DNA of 64,000 bases from Coniferiporia sulphurascens (taxonomy: Eukaryota; Basidiomycota; Agaricomycetes; Hymenochaetales; Hymenochaetaceae): the NCBI GenBank assembly GCA_002794785.1, contig NBBA01000014.1, forward strand, positions 930,001 through 994,000, read 5' to 3'. Within the stretch, counting starts at the first letter, position 1; every line of letters begins with the position of its first letter. The notes under the pieces are model-generated. The model saw nothing but the letters and a program-made list of their open reading frames with translations, searched no databases and had not been told where the DNA came from. Below, in pieces: positions 23,520-37,484 of the stretch. The position numbers and the translations under genes were made by a program.

Positions 23520-25580
23520 TCAGCACTTGATGAAGTTCCCGACGATCATGCTCGGAATCCCAACCATATCACGCCTGATGGTGAACGAAAAGCAGCAGCT
23601 CACGAAGCCCTCTTCCTTCTTCTCGTTTTTTGCGCTCGTGCTCGATCTGCGATGCGATACGGGCGTGCCGTATCCTGACGACGACAGGCTGATTACCGGC
23701 TTGTAGCGTAACACACAGGACGTGAGCACCGCCTTCTGCGTGGAATCGAAGGCAACTTGGCCGTATTTCTATCGGCGTTGCATAATTAGAGCGAGTATCC
23801 ATGGAAAAACAAAGAAGACGCACCTCCCAATAGTTGACGGCTGATTCTTCTGCCATCACTTCGTAGATACAAAGTCTCCCCTACCAGCCCCAGAAACATT
23901 CAGTGTTAAATGCGTTTTGCAAAAGAGCCGATCCCCTTTATCGCGTTGAGAACCGACGAAAGACTTACATCACGCAGCATGTAGTCATCCACCCCTACCA
24001 ACTCGGCGAATTCTCTGTTCCCTTTGTAAATCTCGCCCGTTCTGCGCCAAAGACATGCTGGAACTGCCATAGACGAAAAGACTCTATCATAGTCAAGAAG
24101 GAGGCGTTCGAAAGCTTCCTCGATGAAGACAAGGTCCTGAAGGAGTAGATATCACCACATGAAACATCCTTAGGCAAATGAATTACTTACCATATCTCTG
24201 AGCGTTTGCGCAACCGCCTGACGCGAGCCCGTGAGTTGACTAACACATCCCAAATGATATATACTTACCCTAAATTTAGGCCGTAAAATAGACAAAGGCT
24301 GTAAAATCTGTTGCTTCGAATCTTGCGACACACTGATTAGGGAGATGTACGACAAATTAGAACAACTCAACTCTCAAAAAGAACTGTACGATATACTTAC
24401 TTCCTATCCATCCATTTTGACAACCTCGCGTAGCCCTTCACATAGTTGTAGGGTTTCAATAACCCCGCTTCGTATTTCGCCTGAATGACGCGGTTGAGAC
24501 GTTCGTTCGGTGAGCCTGCTCCTTGATCTGCGGCTATCAACAGAAATCGCTCTTTTTTCGTCGCAGATGGGATCATCGGTTCTTTGGGCTTTGCTTTCTC
24601 TACGTTCGCGTCTGTTGCGACCGGGTCCCCGTTTGTTTGTTGTTGATTGGCTTGAGGCGACTGGACGGAAGCGTAAGATTCACTGGTATTGCCATCTGAC
24701 ACCGACATGGGTTGCTGCGATTGGTAGTTTGCCTGTTGCTGCTGCTGTTGCTGCTGCTGTCGTTGCTGTTCGGTCTGTAGCTGCTGTTGCTGTTGTTGCT
24801 CCTGCTGCATCGTTAGGTCTCCAAGGCCAAGCGGATTCTGGTTATTAGATGGGTTAAAGAATGGCGCCTCATCCAAATTCTCGAGGAACTCCCTTCATCA
24901 TTCGTCAGAAAACCGAAGATAGCACTATGTAGATAATGCACGCACGTGAGAAACGAGAACTCATTGTTGATCGCCCCCTGGTCCGGAAGGAATCCGTAGT
25001 TGTTCACGCCCATATTCGTATTCCAGGGCATAATCGTCGAGGCGTCCGTCCCCAGGCCAAAGTTTTCTGATGAAACGGGGCGAACGCCCTCAGAACTCTG
25101 CGCAATGCCAGCGATCAGCCGGGTGGGCTCACGTTGGAGACTTCTCGAAGTATCCGCATTCATAGTAGGTGCAGTGTCACCCACTCCAGACGCCTCTCCA
25201 GGCCTCCCAGTAGGGCCTGCGTGTGGTCCCTTCCGCTCGTCGTGGCAGAGATGGCCTATATCACGCTTGACGCTGTTCGTTCCAAGGACGGTTCAGACCC
25301 ACAGCTGTATGCAAAGACGCGAGCAGCCCACGCACCAGCGTTTGCATGGCCTGCTATCGTCGCAGGTCATGTGGCTCCTCCGGCAGTACACGCACGCGTG
25401 GTTGACCTTTCTCCGTTTCCCGTTCTTGCTCTTTTTCCTCCCGCCGGGCGCATCGTCGTCGTCACCGTCCATCGAGTCGTTGTTGTGCATCATGATCGGG
25501 AGCCCCGACGTCGACAGTGCCGCATCTGAGTGTGGACTGTGCTGCACAGAACCAGCGTAATTGTTGGGAGGCAGCGACAT
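23520..25580 (-). CDS. ERT1: Zn2Cys6 transcription factor ERT1/AcuK-type, activator of gluconeogenesis
   Basis: Eight exons (25580-25336, 25272-24946, 24892-24401, 24332-24269, 24217-24191, 24136-23969, 23880-23824, 23768-23520) join in phase to 1629 nt, or 542 residues. After an acidic patch and a basic run KRRKVNHAC comes a zinc cluster: Cys 63, 66, 73, 79, 82 and 91 in C-x2-C-x6-C-x5-C-x2-C-x8-C. A Gln-rich tract (about 217-250) follows. The C-terminal half has the ERT1/AcuK PAS-like region: LRPKFR, DLVFIEEAFERLL, VPACLWRRTGEIYKGN, LCIYE-MAEESAVNYWE, and the ending GIPSMIVGNFIKC. Family members are nuclear and switch on gluconeogenic and respiratory genes on non-fermentable carbon. Exon 5 is a 27-nt micro-exon that completes the conserved KFR-AVAQTLRDM-DLVF join. 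No break seen. Confidence 0.95.
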
Positions 25581-26158
25581 TCGTGCTGGGTTCGTTTGGC
25601 TTCACTTCTTCACTTCCAATTTGCAAGGAACACAAAGCGCAACCGTTCGGAATCAGCGCCCCGGCATTGGGCCCGTCCAAAGCGGAAGTTCGGCCTCACG
25701 GCCTTAAGCGGAAACGTCGATCTTTCTGTGATCGGTCCGCATTCACATTGTGGCTCGCAACCGCTGCTCAGAGCCCGAACGCACCGAAACACACTCGCTA
25801 TGATCACGTTCAGCCTCGCTGAACTTCTTACACGCCGGGGGATTTAGCTCATTGTACATAGCAGCAGCGAAGCAGGCTTGGGAGTGCATTCGTAAAAAGT
25901 ATATTCGAACGAAGTGCGCTCGGTAAAATAAAGGGGAATATATGAATGCAGAAGGCACGAACTCGAAGCGCAGCATTTAATTCCGTTATTACATGCATCG
26001 CATACTAGAAATACGGAGGGGCATCTTCCCGAGAATATCTTACAGGCTTGGGAGCAAAGACGTTGCGGACGAATCGTGAAAAGAGGAAGTAGGATGCAAA
26101 TGGGGGGGGGTGTCTGAGATCCGAGTTGAGGGGTGCGAGAAATTCGGGTGATAGGCGG
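25581..26158. promoter_or_regulatory. ERT1 upstream region
   Basis: About 580 bases between the ERT1 start and the 3' end of the GH1 gene, both on the minus strand. No supported ORF. It must carry the ERT1 promoter and 5' UTR plus the GH1 terminator; I could not pick out a convincing TATA box or a zinc-cluster operator. Confidence 0.45.
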
Positions 26159-29032
<2,874 letters not shown>

Positions 29033-29211
29033 TTGCGTTGCGATTTGGATGGGGGGATAGCAGAAGAACGTTTTGCGATTTACAGGTATTTTATATTCCA
29101 TGTCTCCGAGAATCGCCCGATCCCCGGCGAAACTTCGTCAAAATCTCAAGACTTCGGTTCGGAGCTCTTGCCCACTGGGTCGTTCCCAACTCTTCGTTCT
29201 CCTCGCCCATC
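29033..29211. promoter_or_regulatory. Shared head-to-head promoter, GH1 and Gfo/Idh/MocA genes
   Basis: Only 179 bases separate the two divergent ATGs (29032 minus, 29212 plus), so the 5' UTRs and promoters must overlap or share sites. A tattttatatt stretch near 29088-29098 is the only TATA-like sequence. The GH1 frame is open upstream to an alternative ATG at 29101, which would shorten the spacer further. Confidence 0.65.
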
Positions 29212-30569
29212 ATGTCGACTGGAACTGCTAGTGCGCCTGCGGGCTTTGCAATCCTGGGCGCTGGAATTTTTGCGAAAGAAGGTGGGCTTGTTTTGTTACG
29301 AGGATTCACCGCAAGCCGCGGGGAGCTCACTAGTACTGCCTGAACTGCAGCACACCTTCCTGCGATTGCGGCGCTCGAGGGCAGATGTACTCTGCAGGCG
29401 GTCTACTCTCGTTCACAGAAGTCCGCTGCAGCCCTCGCTTCTGCAGCTCAATCTGCACTGAAGCTCGAGTCCCCCCCTGACGTCTATTCCGACGACTCGT
29501 CTACACTCGATGAGCTTCTCGCACGTACCGACATCGCAGCCGTTATCATCGCACTACCAATCACGACGCAGTCGGAGATTATCATCAAGTGTCTCCAGGC
29601 GGGCAAGCATGTTCTCTCAGAGAAGCCAATCGCACCGGACGTGGAAACGGGTCTCAAGCTCATTGCCCAATACAAGAAGGATTACAAACCTAAAGGCCTC
29701 ATCTGGCGCGTCGCGGAGAACTATGAAGCAGAGCCAGGGTATCAGGGGGCTGCAGCAGCCATTAGGGAGGGGAAATTAGGGCATGTGCGCTTCTTCAGGC
29801 TCACGGCAGTCGGGTTCGTCGATAAGGATGGAAAGTATTACAAGACTCCCTGGCGCACTGTGCCTGATGTGCGTACTTTCCCATCTCGAGGAATATTCCG
29901 GGCTGATCGGGCTCACGCTTTTTCTAGTACCAAGGGGGATTCCTCGTGCGTATATTTATTTAGCATAAGCGTCCGATGATCGCGACTGACTACATTGTGA
30001 ACCAGCTCGATGGCGGCGTACACTCGGTTGCACTTTTGAGAACGCTGTTACCTGACCCGATCAAGCAGGTTACGTCTTTCGCATCCCTGTCCCAGCCACA
30101 CCTTCCTCCCCACGATACTATTACCGCTTTGCTATCCTGCTCGCCGATCTCGGGTACCCCTTCCGACCCGAAAGACAAGAAAGCACACGGAATTTTTGAA
30201 CTGAGCTTCGCCGCACCCGCCCCATCGCGCTCGAGCGTTGGGAACACCACAATTGTCACCGGAGACAAAGGCTGGCTTCAGATCACCAACGCAAAGGTCG
30301 GAGACAAGAATGTTGTGCGCACAACAATCCACAAGGTCACACATGCACCTGAGAAAGAGGGTGATGTACTGGAAGAGGAGGAAGAGGTCATCGACGAAGT
30401 CCAAAGGAGTGTCGAGTCCGAGATATCAAGCTTCTTCGATGCGCTTGGCGGTAAGGACGATGGGCTCGGGGACCTCGAGGCTACACTGCTGGATGTTGCA
30501 GTTATCCAGGGAGCGTTGACTAGCGAAGGCGTAGCGGTTGATCTCGTAAAGTTGCTTGGAAAGGCGTAG
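29212..30569 (+). CDS. Gfo/Idh/MocA-family NAD(P)-dependent oxidoreductase
   Basis: Four exons (29212-29281, 29351-29868, 29928-29945, 30006-30569) join in phase to 1170 nt, or 389 residues, a normal length. The N-terminal Rossmann start FAILGAGIFAKEAHLPAI (about residues 12-29), the AVIIALPITTQ strand and the HVLSEKPIAPD motif with the conserved EKP lysine are visible. The C-terminal domain holds LLDGGVHSVALLR. Exon 3 is an 18-nt micro-exon encoding YQGGFL, which restores the conserved GG-LLDGG-H join. Family members oxidise or reduce sugars, inositols or related diols; the substrate is not predictable. Sharing a promoter with a beta-glucosidase suggests a sugar-linked role, an inference only. 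No signal peptide. Confidence 0.93.
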
Positions 30570-31941
30570 GAATTGAAAGTGAACAAAATAAATAGAATGG
30601 GTAAGATACGAAGGTGTATATGCGATGTAATGTGTCACCATGTCATCTGGGATTTGGGGCTGACGTCTCTGCTTACGAGGAAATTATTCATATGTTACAA
30701 CCATTTCTCCGTGAACACCCTCGAATTAGAAACCGCGTACCAAGCGTGGTTTAGACTTGGAAGCCCATTCACCCCTTGATAAGGCACAGACGGTCATCTG
30801 CGCGTGCCTGCTAAGAATACGTACAGGCCGGCGCATGGCAACCGCACCCGGCATCATGTCTGCTCCAATACAAGCCCCACGTACAGCGGCACCGGGTTAC
30901 GGCACATTAAAGTCCCCTTAAATTGTGCGGGTCAAGAGGGGTTTTCGAAGTACCCGGTCCCGGCATATTTTCTTATCAAGTCAGAGGCGGATTCGTCTTC
31001 GCACCATGCTTCCTGAGTAAGGGAGCAGGGCCTACGAGCCGTGAACTGAACCAAGACTCCTTCAGGAGATTCGGAAGTGGAACATGCGAGTATCGTTCCT
31101 GCCAATGACGCCCTCAGCTCGCATACACTGCGAGAGTTCCTCGCAGAATATACACTTGCGCCTTGTGGGCCACATTCCTTCGAGCGAGGAAATGCCGAGA
31201 CGCTGCAACGGATGATAGCTCGCGACTGGGATGCGGCAGTCGCCTTCTGCATCTAGTGAACCCATTGCACGGGATCGGTGAAACCTCACGACGAAGAGCG
31301 GCGAAGCAGACATCTTGGGGTAGGCGTGTAGGACTGCTTGCCTGCATTGGTCATTACCAGAAGAGACTTCGACGCAGATGCTTCAGGAGCTTTTTTTAAG
31401 TCCCTAGCTTTATCATTTGCTCCGTTTTTCTCGCGCTGTTCATAATCTGTTCTTCTCCCGAGACATGCTCACATAGCCCTGCTGATAGTATCAGCCTCAA
31501 GATATCTTTCGGCAGTACATGACCTCTATCCGCGAACACCTCCGGGAACTATGGCGGCGCCGATGCTCCCGTGGTACGTGCGATTCGAAAAAGATAGAGC
31601 TTGTGGTTTGTCTCGTAATGATTTTCTTCAAGCTTCATATCTAAGACTACTGAGGATGAGGAAGCCCTGAAGACTTATTTTATGACCAGGCGCGAGTCTG
31701 CAGTAAACGTCGCGTATTGAGTGATGATTCGTGAACGGACAGAAAGTAAGAGAATTATCATAGCTCCTTTATCTATCACTCTTTTAATGTTCCTTGTTCG
31801 TTTAGTCAAAGCTCCCTTGATTAAATATACGAAACCAGAAGTCAGAAACGGGCCCGAAATTCCAAGCGGTCCAAAAAAAAATCCCGATCCAAATTGTGCA
31901 GCCCAAGCAAACCTTCCGCTTGCTCGGAGTCGGTAGATCCA
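30570..31941. other. Convergent intergenic region, no supported gene
   Basis: 1.37 kb between the 3' ends of the oxidoreductase (+) and the guanylyltransferase-like gene (-). ORFs up to 106 codons exist on both strands between 30800 and 31400 but lack motifs and splice-linked partners. No repeats or transposon ends were seen. Confidence 0.55.
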
Positions 31942-33636
31942 TCAAAGCACACTTCTCCACCCCGACTCCTTGCATTTTTTCACGAGTCGCTTGACCTCCT
32001 GTGATCTGGCACGCGTGGTGACCATCAACGCATCGGGCATGTCGACGATCACCAAGTCGTCGACACCCAGACATGCGACCAGCCGACCAGACCCGGGCAC
32101 GACGATCCCGCCGGCGACTTGCTCGGTGAGAACTGGATAAGCATATGTAAGTGGTCGGAGTAACAATTTACAAAGTGTGCATACTCACCAAGACGGCTGT
32201 CTCCAAGGATCTTGGTCTGGTTTGCCTCTGCGGGTAGCATTTCTGCCAGGGACGAGAAGTCTCCTACGTCGTCCCAACCGAACGTTGCGGGCACGACCGC
32301 GACGCGGCCCTGCGCAGCAGCTGGCTCCGCGACGGCGTTGTCGATAGGGATCTTCTCAAGACCGGGCCAGAACTCCGCCAGGGCGGCCTGCCGCAGTCCC
32401 TCGTCGTCCCAGCAGTTCGCAATACGTGCAATGCCTTCGTGTAGTTTGGGCTTGTACTCCTTCAGTAGCTCCATGAGGAACGCCGCGCGCGAGACGAACA
32501 TTCCTGCGTTCCAGCGATACGAGCCTGTGGCGAGGTATGTCGCCGCCGTGCGTGCGTCGGGCTTCTCTTTGAACGAACCAACGAGACGTGCATTCGGTGC
32601 ATTCGGCAGGTTGAGGCTCTCCCCAAGGCGTACGTATCCGAAGCCAGTGGCCGGATGCGACGGAGCGATACCAATGGTGACGAGATAGTTTGAACGCGCG
32701 ACCTCGACGGCCTCTGCGACGGCAGACAGGAACGCGTCGTCGCCGGAGATCATGTGGTCCGCCGCGAAGGAGCCAATGATCGCGTCTGGGTCTCGTCGGA
32801 CGAGAATCGCAGCGGCGAGCCCAATGGCGGCCATGGAATCCTTCGGTCCTGGCTCCGTGAAGAGGTTCGAATGTAAGAGGTCCGGTAGCTGCTTGCAGAT
32901 AGCGGATGCGTGCGCGGGACCTGCGACAACGGTAGTACGCGCCGGTGAGGCGAGCGGCAGGAGACGATCCCAGGTCGACTGAAGGAGTGAGCGCCCGCAC
33001 AGGTTTACGTCGAGGAGGAACTTGGGGTGGTCCTCACGCGAGAGAGGCCATAGACGCGTCCCTGCGCCTCCGGCGGGGATGACTACGAAAAAGCCGGGGA
33101 TTTCGCGTTGCGTGAACGGGTACGCGGTGAGGGAGCTGTCCCCGAGAGGCGAAGGGACGTACACGGTTGGCGGGATCGCAATGGAGGGTATACTGGAGGG
33201 TGAGAGGAAGGGAGACTTTGCGCGTATTTTTGGGGAGCCGGGAAGGGGAGTCATAAAGCCGGGCGTGTGCGTGCCAGAATAATAGCCACTCTGATATGAA
33301 TGTGGGTTGTTATTAGATAAAATTAAGCCAATATACCAAGGAACGAGCAGCCCACCGGGGTATAGTCCCTTAAAAGTCTCTCGAGGTTTGCGTTTGCGGA
33401 GCGCAGCTCACCACACTGTTGGCGAAGTTCTGCAATCTCCTCATGCTGAGGAAACAAACATGAACGAATATCTAAGCCCGGCTTTTTTCAAGTGGTCTGT
33501 AGGTGCTCACCGACTTCTGCACAACGTCCATAATCTTTTCAAACATCGACTCGACACTCATGGGCACCGGCGCGCGCACCGCATCCTGGCTTAGCATCGG
33601 CGGACCGGTCAAATCAAGACTGGACACGAAAGACAT
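31942..33636 (-). CDS. ManC-like mannose-1-phosphate guanylyltransferase with N-terminal coiled-coil extension
   Basis: Four exons (33636-33511, 33445-33356, 33290-32189, 32132-31942) join in phase to 1509 nt, or 502 residues. The catalytic part starts VVIPAGGAGTRLWPLSREDHPKFLL, the nucleotidyltransferase signature, with FAADHMI (metal Asp), ATGFGYV, FKEKP and YRWNAGMF following; the end holds GDSRL and IVVPGSGRLVACLGVDDLVIVDMPDALMV. The expected reaction is mannose-1-phosphate + GTP to GDP-mannose + PPi. The first about 115 residues are extra: a helical Glu/Arg/Leu segment (EIAELRQQCGELRSANANLERLL), then a Ser/Pro-rich linker with SGYYSGTHTPGF. The exon 2-3 splice is supported by continuous frame, but an independent 82-aa ORF ending at 33323 is an alternative. 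The sequence looks closer to bacterial ManC than to eukaryotic PSA1-type enzymes. Confidence 0.85.
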
Positions 33637-34057
33637 TGTGGGGGGTGCTACGCAGATATCCTGCAGGTGGGCGAAGCGTCGCTTTTAACTTGCTGTAAAG
33701 GTATGGAAGAGAGGCGAAGAATGTCCACGTTCCGCAGCACGTTCCGTCCAACGTGTCCAGCTGAATTAGCGAAGGGCGTATAATCAATGGTGATTTGCCG
33801 GAACCAGATCACTTGTTCGTCGTCAAGATGGTGAAACGGGAGCGGGGTTCAAGTCGGACGAAGGGACCGAAGACGTGGACGCGACGAGGCCGCACGCCGC
33901 GCATTGCTGCCCGCGAATGTAATGCGCGCAACTTGTCTCACTCCGTCCACGTCCACAACAAAATCTGTCCCGTTCACTTGACTCTGGTACTGCCCAACGT
34001 CTGATCAAGGTCATCTGTAATATATTTATTTGTCCTTGACCAACGTCAGAAGATAGC
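33637..34057. promoter_or_regulatory. Divergent promoter region, guanylyltransferase-like and F-box genes
   Basis: 421 bases between divergent starts at 33636 (-) and 34058 (+). No supported ORF inside. A tatatttattt stretch near 34020-34030 lies about 30 bases before the F-box ATG and is TATA-like but close. Confidence 0.5.
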
Positions 34058-35991
34058 ATGGATTTCGCCGACTTGCCCCTCGAGATTATTCCCTTCATCT
34101 CTCAGCACCTGCTCAGATCCCAGCACCTCGCGCAGGCCTGCTTGATCAACAAGAACTTCTACCATTATACGGTCCCATTTTTATATGAGCGGATTGCTAT
34201 CTTCGCATGGCACAAGAATGGGAAGAATAAAGTGAGCAAATTGGCCATTGCTTATCCGAGTGTGTGCGACCGGGAGAATGGGCTCAACGTGTCAACTTGC
34301 AAAAGGCTACTAGACTCTTTTGGACGCTGGCAAACTGCCCGCAGCTTTCTCGTTACGTCCTGAGACTGGGTGCGCCTTTTAAATTCTCCCCAAGCCACAT
34401 CGCGAGCTGGAGAGCTGAGCAACCTTTCGTGTGTTGCCACTGGCAGAACTTCGGGACTTTCCCAAAGCTATTTCACGCGAAAGCGCGCTTGAGCTCACGA
34501 AGACCTGCGTACGGGCCATCGACAACTGTGTTAATATTCAATCGTGTACTTGGACGCGAGAGGGCTCTCTTAAAGATGACATACTCGAGGCGCTAGCCCG
34601 CTGTCCCACTCTCGAGGTCCTGGAAATTAATGGTCGACACACTCACAACTACGACCCAGCCTTGCTGTCGGAGTTCTCGAGGCTGCGCAAAATCGCATTT
34701 ATCATGCCAAGTAGCGAGGTGATGCAGCAGTTGCCATCATGTGTTCAGCACAACCACGCAACTCTGCAAGCTTTAACGATTATATGCAAGGTGTGCCTGA
34801 ATTCTTCGCAATCCATTAGTAAAGAGGTTACGGACCGACTGTAAACTGATACTCTCGTTATGCAAGTTCACCTCGGTAGTGACTGACGCTTCGCTAAGAG
34901 CAATGGCGCCAGCCTTGTCTTCCCTGGAGCATATTCATATCGCTGGCTGCCCCAAAGTTACACATCAAGGCATAATCGATATTCTGTCTGCCAGCACGTC
35001 AGGCGTAAAAGATTTAGCTCTAGAAGGTGTTTCACCATCGTTTGTGGGTGCTTCTTTTCGGTTATACTATAGGCAATAGTTTTATACTATTTCATTTTAC
35101 TCCAGGACATGAATGAACTCAGTTCATATAGCCTTCGCGCCTCCACCTTTACTCATTTGCACTCCTTAGCGCTTACATTCCCAGTCTCCAGTTTAATGCC
35201 TGCATGGCTCGCAAACGTGGAGACGATGCTATGGGATGCGCCTATCCAGAAATTCCACCTTTATGCGTCAGGCGGGCAGCGCTCTGGTCCGACGTCTCTT
35301 GATCCGTCATTCCTTCGAAGATTCATCGGAAGGCATGCGGGACACCTCACAAGGCTGGCCGTACTCCGTTTGTCTGTCAGCTTGCAGAGTCTGGACTTCA
35401 TTGTCCGCAACGGTGTGAGGCTGGAACAACTGTATGTCTCAATTTGGAGACATGACCTGGTGAGCCTTCCGTACTGGATGCGGGAAATAGTTTTGGCCCG
35501 TAATGGTTAATGAACCCACGACTTGCAGAACAAACTCGGTCCTATTATCGGACAGTCACGCTCCTTGCGTGCTTTGCATGTCACATACGCATATGATGAC
35601 CAGGCAGATTCAGTCGCCGCTGATACTGACGAGATTGACGAGGATAGCTTATTCAACGAGACTGCGCCAGAAGACGTGGAGTCAGAAGACCACGCTACGA
35701 CCTCAATATTTGATGTTAGCCGTCCATTACCATCTATAGAAGAGTTAGAGGCTGTCGCAAGCCACTTTGGGAAGACCGTCGTTCAATTCGGCGTGCAAAC
35801 GCGCGTATGGCAGGCACGTACATTCTGACTCTCCTTTGTCTGTAGAACACGTCTCATTATATCTTTACGTTTGTTTTCAGGTGGAACGAGTAGCCGTCAG
35901 GAAACCTGATGGCGAGCTTGCTATGAGAGTACGTCTCGGGCCGTACGAAAACCCAGACGTCCCGGGAGTCTTTCTTGTCGTTCAAACATGA
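34058..35991 (+). CDS. F-box protein with LRR-like C-terminal part
   Basis: Seven exons (34058-34231, 34306-34369, 34447-34790, 34867-35043, 35106-35459, 35529-35813, 35881-35991) join in phase to 1509 nt, or 502 residues. The N-terminus DLPLEIIPFISQHLL followed by CLINKNFYHYTVPFLYERI (residues 4-48) is a fungal F-box. After it come leucine-rich stretches such as LANCPQLSRYVLRL, RCPTLEVLEI and LSSLEHIHIAGCPKV that resemble irregular LRRs. An acidic patch (about residues 370-400) precedes the conserved-looking end YENPDVPGVFLVVQT. F-box proteins recruit targets to SCF ubiquitin ligases; the target is unknown. The last intron (35814-35880) has a GC donor, gcacgt. Large F-box/LRR families are typical of Agaricomycetes. 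Confidence 0.88.
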
Positions 35992-37159
35992 CGGAATCGG
36001 TAGACTGTAACATAGAAAGCATTCAATTCCGACCATACTCCGCAAACAATGATTTTTAAACAATTGTAAGAATTCCGAATCGGCACGAGCGCCAGCACTA
36101 TAGCCCTTACACAGATCATTCAGCCCATGTATGCACTCCGTAGTTCTTGCTTTCCCGAGCTAAACGTCTCATGTGGTGTATGGGACCTCAAGTAGGGTTC
36201 TCCTCAATCGTGACGCAGCCTGGGGCATTCTTCGCACGCAAGAGCGAGCACACCGCCGCATCATGATTAGAGTACTCGAAACTTTGTGTCAGAGGGAGCT
36301 TTGTGGACCATTCCTCCCATATTTGCAGTCTAAAAGACACACGCACACGGAATACTTCTAACGCAGTTTTGAACTCTGGATGTATTCAACTTGAAACGCT
36401 GTCGCATTTAGTTGATTGATTTCAAATTATACCTTTTAGATATTGCACGTCAAACTGGATTGAAGACTTTGTCTGTAACTTAAGATAAGTTACAAATCAG
36501 TTAAGTACGCACCACACATGGCCGCTATGTGGGGAATCCAGGAACCCAATGACTTGGAAGAACTCTATGCCCTCTTGAGAATACAGCACGCATAATAATA
36601 AAGGAAGTGGCCAAGGAAGGCTTCCATATGGGCTCATGCGAGGCGAAGGGAGTTATGGCCTGTGGACTCCGAGTAGCACGCTTCATCCTGCATGAACCCT
36701 TCACAACGAAGACCAAAAAACTGTGTCCTGTACGTATACCGTCACTCACTTCGGTTTACTACAGTAGGCCTACTTTCGCATAGCACATATATGTTGATCT
36801 CTGACATTTTTAGTGTGATGGTCCTTTGTCTCTGCGAACTCGCTCAGGCTAGGTCTGCGAGGCTGCACGACTTGTTTTCGGGAACAACCACGATGCGGAT
36901 CAACATCAATATGGATGCCGAAAGCACCGCCACTTTCCATGCCTTGATTGCAATCAGAGAAGGCACCGATAAGCGTGCCCTTAACCTGTCTTCCTCATTG
37001 TCTCTTGAGTCTCGACAAATTGCAAGGCAACTCACTTAAGGATACATTCAAACATGGCACAATTTGAGGATGATTTTGGTGCCAGTCAGAAGTGAGTTGA
37101 TGTAGTCGCATCAACCTGGGCGTCCGTACTGAATTACCCCACTGCGTGTTGTAAGTTTC
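35992..37159. other. Upstream region of the STAND gene, partly coding-like
   Basis: No firm gene. Two stretches read like exons: about 36569-36729 (with GFHMGSCEAKGVMACGLRVA) and 36827-37039 (with MRININMDAESTATFHALIAI), each with a possible donor or stop, but no family is recognised and they do not join in phase. An ATG at 37054 opens MAQFEDDFGASQ and meets donor gtgagt at 37092; this could be the first exon of the STAND gene, but its phase does not match the next exon. Confidence 0.35.
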
Positions 37160-37415
37160 TATTAAATAAATATAACGAATGATATAAATATACAGATGGT
37201 CATATGAACAACCATCTTACTAAGAGAACAATAATGCAATGATAATGCCATACAATAGGAGCTATGATAGTTATAGTATACATAGCTCATGATAGGTGTA
37301 TATAAGGAGAGCTGGTCTCTACCATGAAATACATCGGTTTATGCTGATAACCCACCTTTGCCTCAACCTCACCACTGCACCTCATCATCTACCACAACAT
37401 GTGTAGATTTTAAGA
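37160..37415 (+). repeat. Copia A 5' LTR
   Basis: 256 bp, starting TATTAAATAA and ending TTTTAAGA, without the usual TG...CA ends. It contains a tatataagg promoter-like box near 37300. Confidence 0.95.
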
Positions 37416-37426
37416 GGTTATGAGCC
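37416..37426 (+). promoter_or_regulatory. Primer-binding site for half-tRNA (initiator Met) priming
   Basis: GGTTATGAGCC lies directly after the 5' LTR. It is complementary to the anticodon stem-loop of initiator tRNA-Met rather than to a tRNA 3' end, as in Drosophila copia and yeast Ty5. The same 11-mer is found at the matching place in copy B (50092-50102). Confidence 0.85.
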
Positions 37427-37484
37427 TTGACTCTATAACTAACAAAACAATTAATGAATTTATACATCCTCGATTAACAAAAAT

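Noticed and set aside
24714..24820. Gln-codon run in the ERT1 exon as an unrelated microsatellite
   Set aside because: It stays in frame within a well-supported exon; Gln-rich tracts are common in fungal activators.
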